The notes under the pieces: generated by a model | Told to the model about the DNA's origin: nothing | Seen by the model: only the letters and a program-made list of their open reading frames with translations | Databases searched by the model: none | Part shown: positions 47,950 to 49,660 of the stretch, piece by piece | How the letters are laid out: each line of letters starts with the position of its first letter | How positions within the stretch are numbered: the stretch's first letter is position 1 | NCBI GenBank assembly: GCA_017399065.1 | Contig: JAFQEL010000017.1 | Location: 1 to 49,660 of the forward strand | Direction of reading: 5' to 3' | Source: Clostridia bacterium | GTDB lineage: Bacteria > Bacillota > Clostridia > Oscillospirales > Acutalibacteraceae | Length of the DNA: 49,660 nt | Program-made: the position numbers and the translations under genes

Positions 47950-48606
47950 ATGCAAAAAACCGTACTGACACGAACAGAAAAAACAAAACGCTTGGCCCTT
48001 AGCGGAATACTAATCGCAATGGCAACGGTGCTCTCATTCATCAAGGTGTTCGAGTGGCCGTTTGGCGGAAGCATTACCGCCGCATCAATGCTGCCGCTTG
48101 CAATGCTCGGCTACACCTACGGCGTGAGGTGGGGACTTGCCGTGGGACTTGTACACGGCGTTATTCAGGCAATCACGGGCGCCACAATGTCCTCGGCATT
48201 TGCAGGGCAGGGCGCAGGTGCAGTTGCCGCAATATGTCTGATTGACTATTTTATCGCCTTTTCCGTAACAGGTCTTTCGGGTATGTTCAAGGGTAAAATC
48301 AATAACCATACGGTCGGGTTTGCGCTTGGCACGGCAGCTGCCGTTTTCCTGCGTTACCTTTGCCACGTCACGTCGGGCTATATTTTTTACAAATCCTATG
48401 CCGACTGGTTTTTCGGCGAGGTTATGGTGAATGATTTTTCCGCAATGCTGATGCAAAAGTGTTCGCCCGATTTGCTCGGCCTGATTTATTCAATTATTTA
48501 TAATGCCGCATATATGCTGCCCGAGCTCGTGATAACAACCGTCTGTGCCGTGCTTGTGATTACTCTCATTCCTCCCGTCAGGCGTGAAATGATAAAATCA
48601 AAATAA
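47950..48606 (+). CDS. thiT: ECF transporter substrate-binding subunit for thiamine (ThiT)
   Basis: The 218-residue protein has about six membrane segments. LALSGILIAMATVLSFIKVFEWPFGGSITAASMLPLAML is the ThiT signature region; YGVRWGLAVGLVHGVIQ and VFLRYLCHVTSGYIFY also match. ThiT binds thiamine outside and works with the shared EcfAA'T energy module, which is not in this window. ATG 47950 follows AAAGGAG; the longer open frame from 47914 is rejected as it overlaps the terminator. The TPP riboswitch directly upstream fits this role. Confidence 0.95.
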   Translation: MQKTVLTRTEKTKRLALSGILIAMATVLSFIKVFEWPFGGSITAASMLPLAMLGYTYGVRWGLAVGLVHGVIQAITGATMSSAFAGQGAGAVAAICLIDYFIAFSVTGLSGMFKGKINNHTVGFALGTAAAVFLRYLCHVTSGYIFYKSYADWFFGEVMVNDFSAMLMQKCSPDLLGLIYSIIYNAAYMLPELVITTVCAVLVITLIPPVRREMIKSK

Positions 48607-48664
48607 ATTGTATAGACAAAACGGCTTTGTTGTGGTATACTCATAATGTTTGATTATAACTATT

Positions 48665-49621
48665 ATGAAAAGGAGTGCGGCGTATAAAAAGCCGCAGACA
48701 GACAGTATGCTTGATATCAAAGAAGCTCTTGCTAAAATACATTCTTCACTTGCACTCACTATGAAGGAGGCAGGCTTTACCGCCGTTATTCCCGAAGGCA
48801 TTGAAAAGGGCGAAGCACCTGTTGCTTCGGGTGACAACGGCATAGGCTACAGGCTCGAATACAAGTCCGAAGCCGCCGGCCTCAGAATTGACTATTTCGA
48901 CACAAAGCTCAATTTCTCAATTTCAACCGAGGTTGACGGTGACGGTCAGTTTATTAATTACGACCTTGTTTCCGTTTCTCTTCTCGACCCCGAAACTACA
49001 GACCAGAGCGATGTCAACTACATCTCGGGCGAGATTTCGGACACCGTTATGGCAAAGTTCTGCAAGCCCGACCCTGCAATGCAGAAGGTCAAGGCACCCA
49101 AGACGGTTTCCAAGGCTGCCGCAAGAAGCGGTTCCGTTTACTACGACTCCAACACGCTTGCAAGCCGCCTTACATCATCTCTCTATCCCGAATACAGAGC
49201 ACAGTATAACGACAACATCAACCGCTACGGCGAGTTTCTTCCCGAAGAATTCTTCGCGGCGGGGTGTGCAGATGCAATCATTGCTACAATCAGGCAGAAT
49301 GACCCTGCAAAGATGAAGAAGCTTTTCAATCTCCTCAATGAGATTTATCTTGATGCAACCAACGAAACACAAAGCCTTATCGTTGTTTCTATTCTCGGTA
49401 AGATGGATAACGACCAGACTCTGCTTGCAAACTGTGTTGACTATATGTGTGACGATTTGCTCAAGCCCACAATCCGCGTAAATAAATTCTTCGCAACGGG
49501 TGCAGGCAAAACGGCAAAGGAAAAGCTTGCAAATCCCCCTGCATACAAGCCCAAAAAGGCAAAGCGTCCGAGTATGACGGAGCGTATGATGAGCGGTGCA
49601 CAGAATCAGCAGAGAAAGTAA
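48665..49621 (+). CDS. uncharacterised cytosolic protein
   Basis: I do not recognise this protein of about 318 residues. It has no signal peptide or membrane segment. Residues about 15-145 look alpha/beta, with LEYKSEAAGLRIDYFDTKLNF; residues about 170-280 are helical (RLTSSLYPEYRAQYNDNINRYGEFLPEEFFAAGC, KKLFNLLNEIYLDATNETQSLI). The basic C-terminal tail is KKAKRPSMTERMMSG. The start is uncertain: AAAAGGAG at about 48667-48674 lies just after ATG 48665 and 30 bases before the next in-frame ATG at 48707, so neither fits well; a GCGGC/GCCGC hairpin lies between. The helical part may mediate assembly, but that is only inference. Confidence 0.6.
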   Translation: MKRSAAYKKPQTDSMLDIKEALAKIHSSLALTMKEAGFTAVIPEGIEKGEAPVASGDNGIGYRLEYKSEAAGLRIDYFDTKLNFSISTEVDGDGQFINYDLVSVSLLDPETTDQSDVNYISGEISDTVMAKFCKPDPAMQKVKAPKTVSKAAARSGSVYYDSNTLASRLTSSLYPEYRAQYNDNINRYGEFLPEEFFAAGCADAIIATIRQNDPAKMKKLFNLLNEIYLDATNETQSLIVVSILGKMDNDQTLLANCVDYMCDDLLKPTIRVNKFFATGAGKTAKEKLANPPAYKPKKAKRPSMTERMMSGAQNQQRK

Positions 49622-49660
49622 AATTTAATTTAAATAATAAATAATAAAGAAGAAATAATA

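Overview
The window reads as chromosome of an anaerobic Firmicute of class Clostridia, most like the Ruminococcaceae/Oscillospiraceae of gut or rumen. The basis is family-level: a SpoIIID sporulation regulator, HPr kinase, WhiA, a DnaE-type polymerase, moderately AT-rich DNA with GGAGG-type ribosome binding sites, a type I dockerin on a secreted protein, GH36 and sialate-esterase enzymes, and ThiT under a TPP riboswitch. No species can be named from sequence alone.

Layout. 1-7434 is a plus-strand run of small, mostly cytosolic modifying enzymes (HAD fragment, methyltransferase, metallopeptidase-like/GNAT fusion, GNAT, TIM-barrel isomerase, S51 peptidase, SWIM protein, rhomboid protease, two APH-type phosphotransferases), often with ATGA overlaps. 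7441-12019 is minus-strand envelope housekeeping: a membrane-anchored parvulin foldase, an NfeD-slipin pair, and a YetF-DUF4363 pair. 12117-22499 is a conserved plus-strand core: ROK kinase-like protein, GmhA-like SIS isomerase, spoIIID, hprK, ROK glucokinase, murB, whiA, dnaE, pfkA, which joins carbon-catabolite signalling, glycolysis, wall precursor synthesis and replication. 22565-24799 is a secreted sialate O-acetylesterase. 25008-28878 is a second array of GNATs plus a P-loop kinase, ending in a geranylgeranyl-reductase-type flavoprotein. 28977-29580 is a methyltransferase split by a one-base frameshift. 29675-35595 holds an anchored glycoside-hydrolase-like protein, two extracytoplasmic GDPD phosphodiesterases around a TRIC/UPF0126 channel, and an unknown polytopic protein. 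35727-42990 has rhamnulose-1-phosphate aldolase, a modular dockerin protein divergent from an XRE regulator, an acidic three-repeat secreted protein, a GtrA-like protein, a phosphoglycerate-mutase-like phosphatase and a ZIP transporter. 43052-46985 has a GH36 alpha-galactosidase and a secreted metallophosphoesterase. 47135-47464 is a Val-Asp-Phe-Gly tRNA operon, followed by an array of mini-hairpins, a TPP riboswitch with thiT, and an unknown protein to the end.

The most promising undescribed pattern: four otherwise unrelated secreted proteins (22565-24799, 36601-38895, 39354-40601, 45258-46985) all end in a short, aromatic/isoleucine-rich amphipathic segment, with no LPXTG and no basic stop-transfer. 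This looks like a shared C-terminal membrane-association or sorting tail. Other notable points are a spoIIID ribosome binding site buried in a hairpin, tRNA-Asp and tRNA-Phe genes with mismatched stems, a ROK protein that has lost its zinc cysteines, and a near-symmetric inverted repeat straddling the tRNA promoter.
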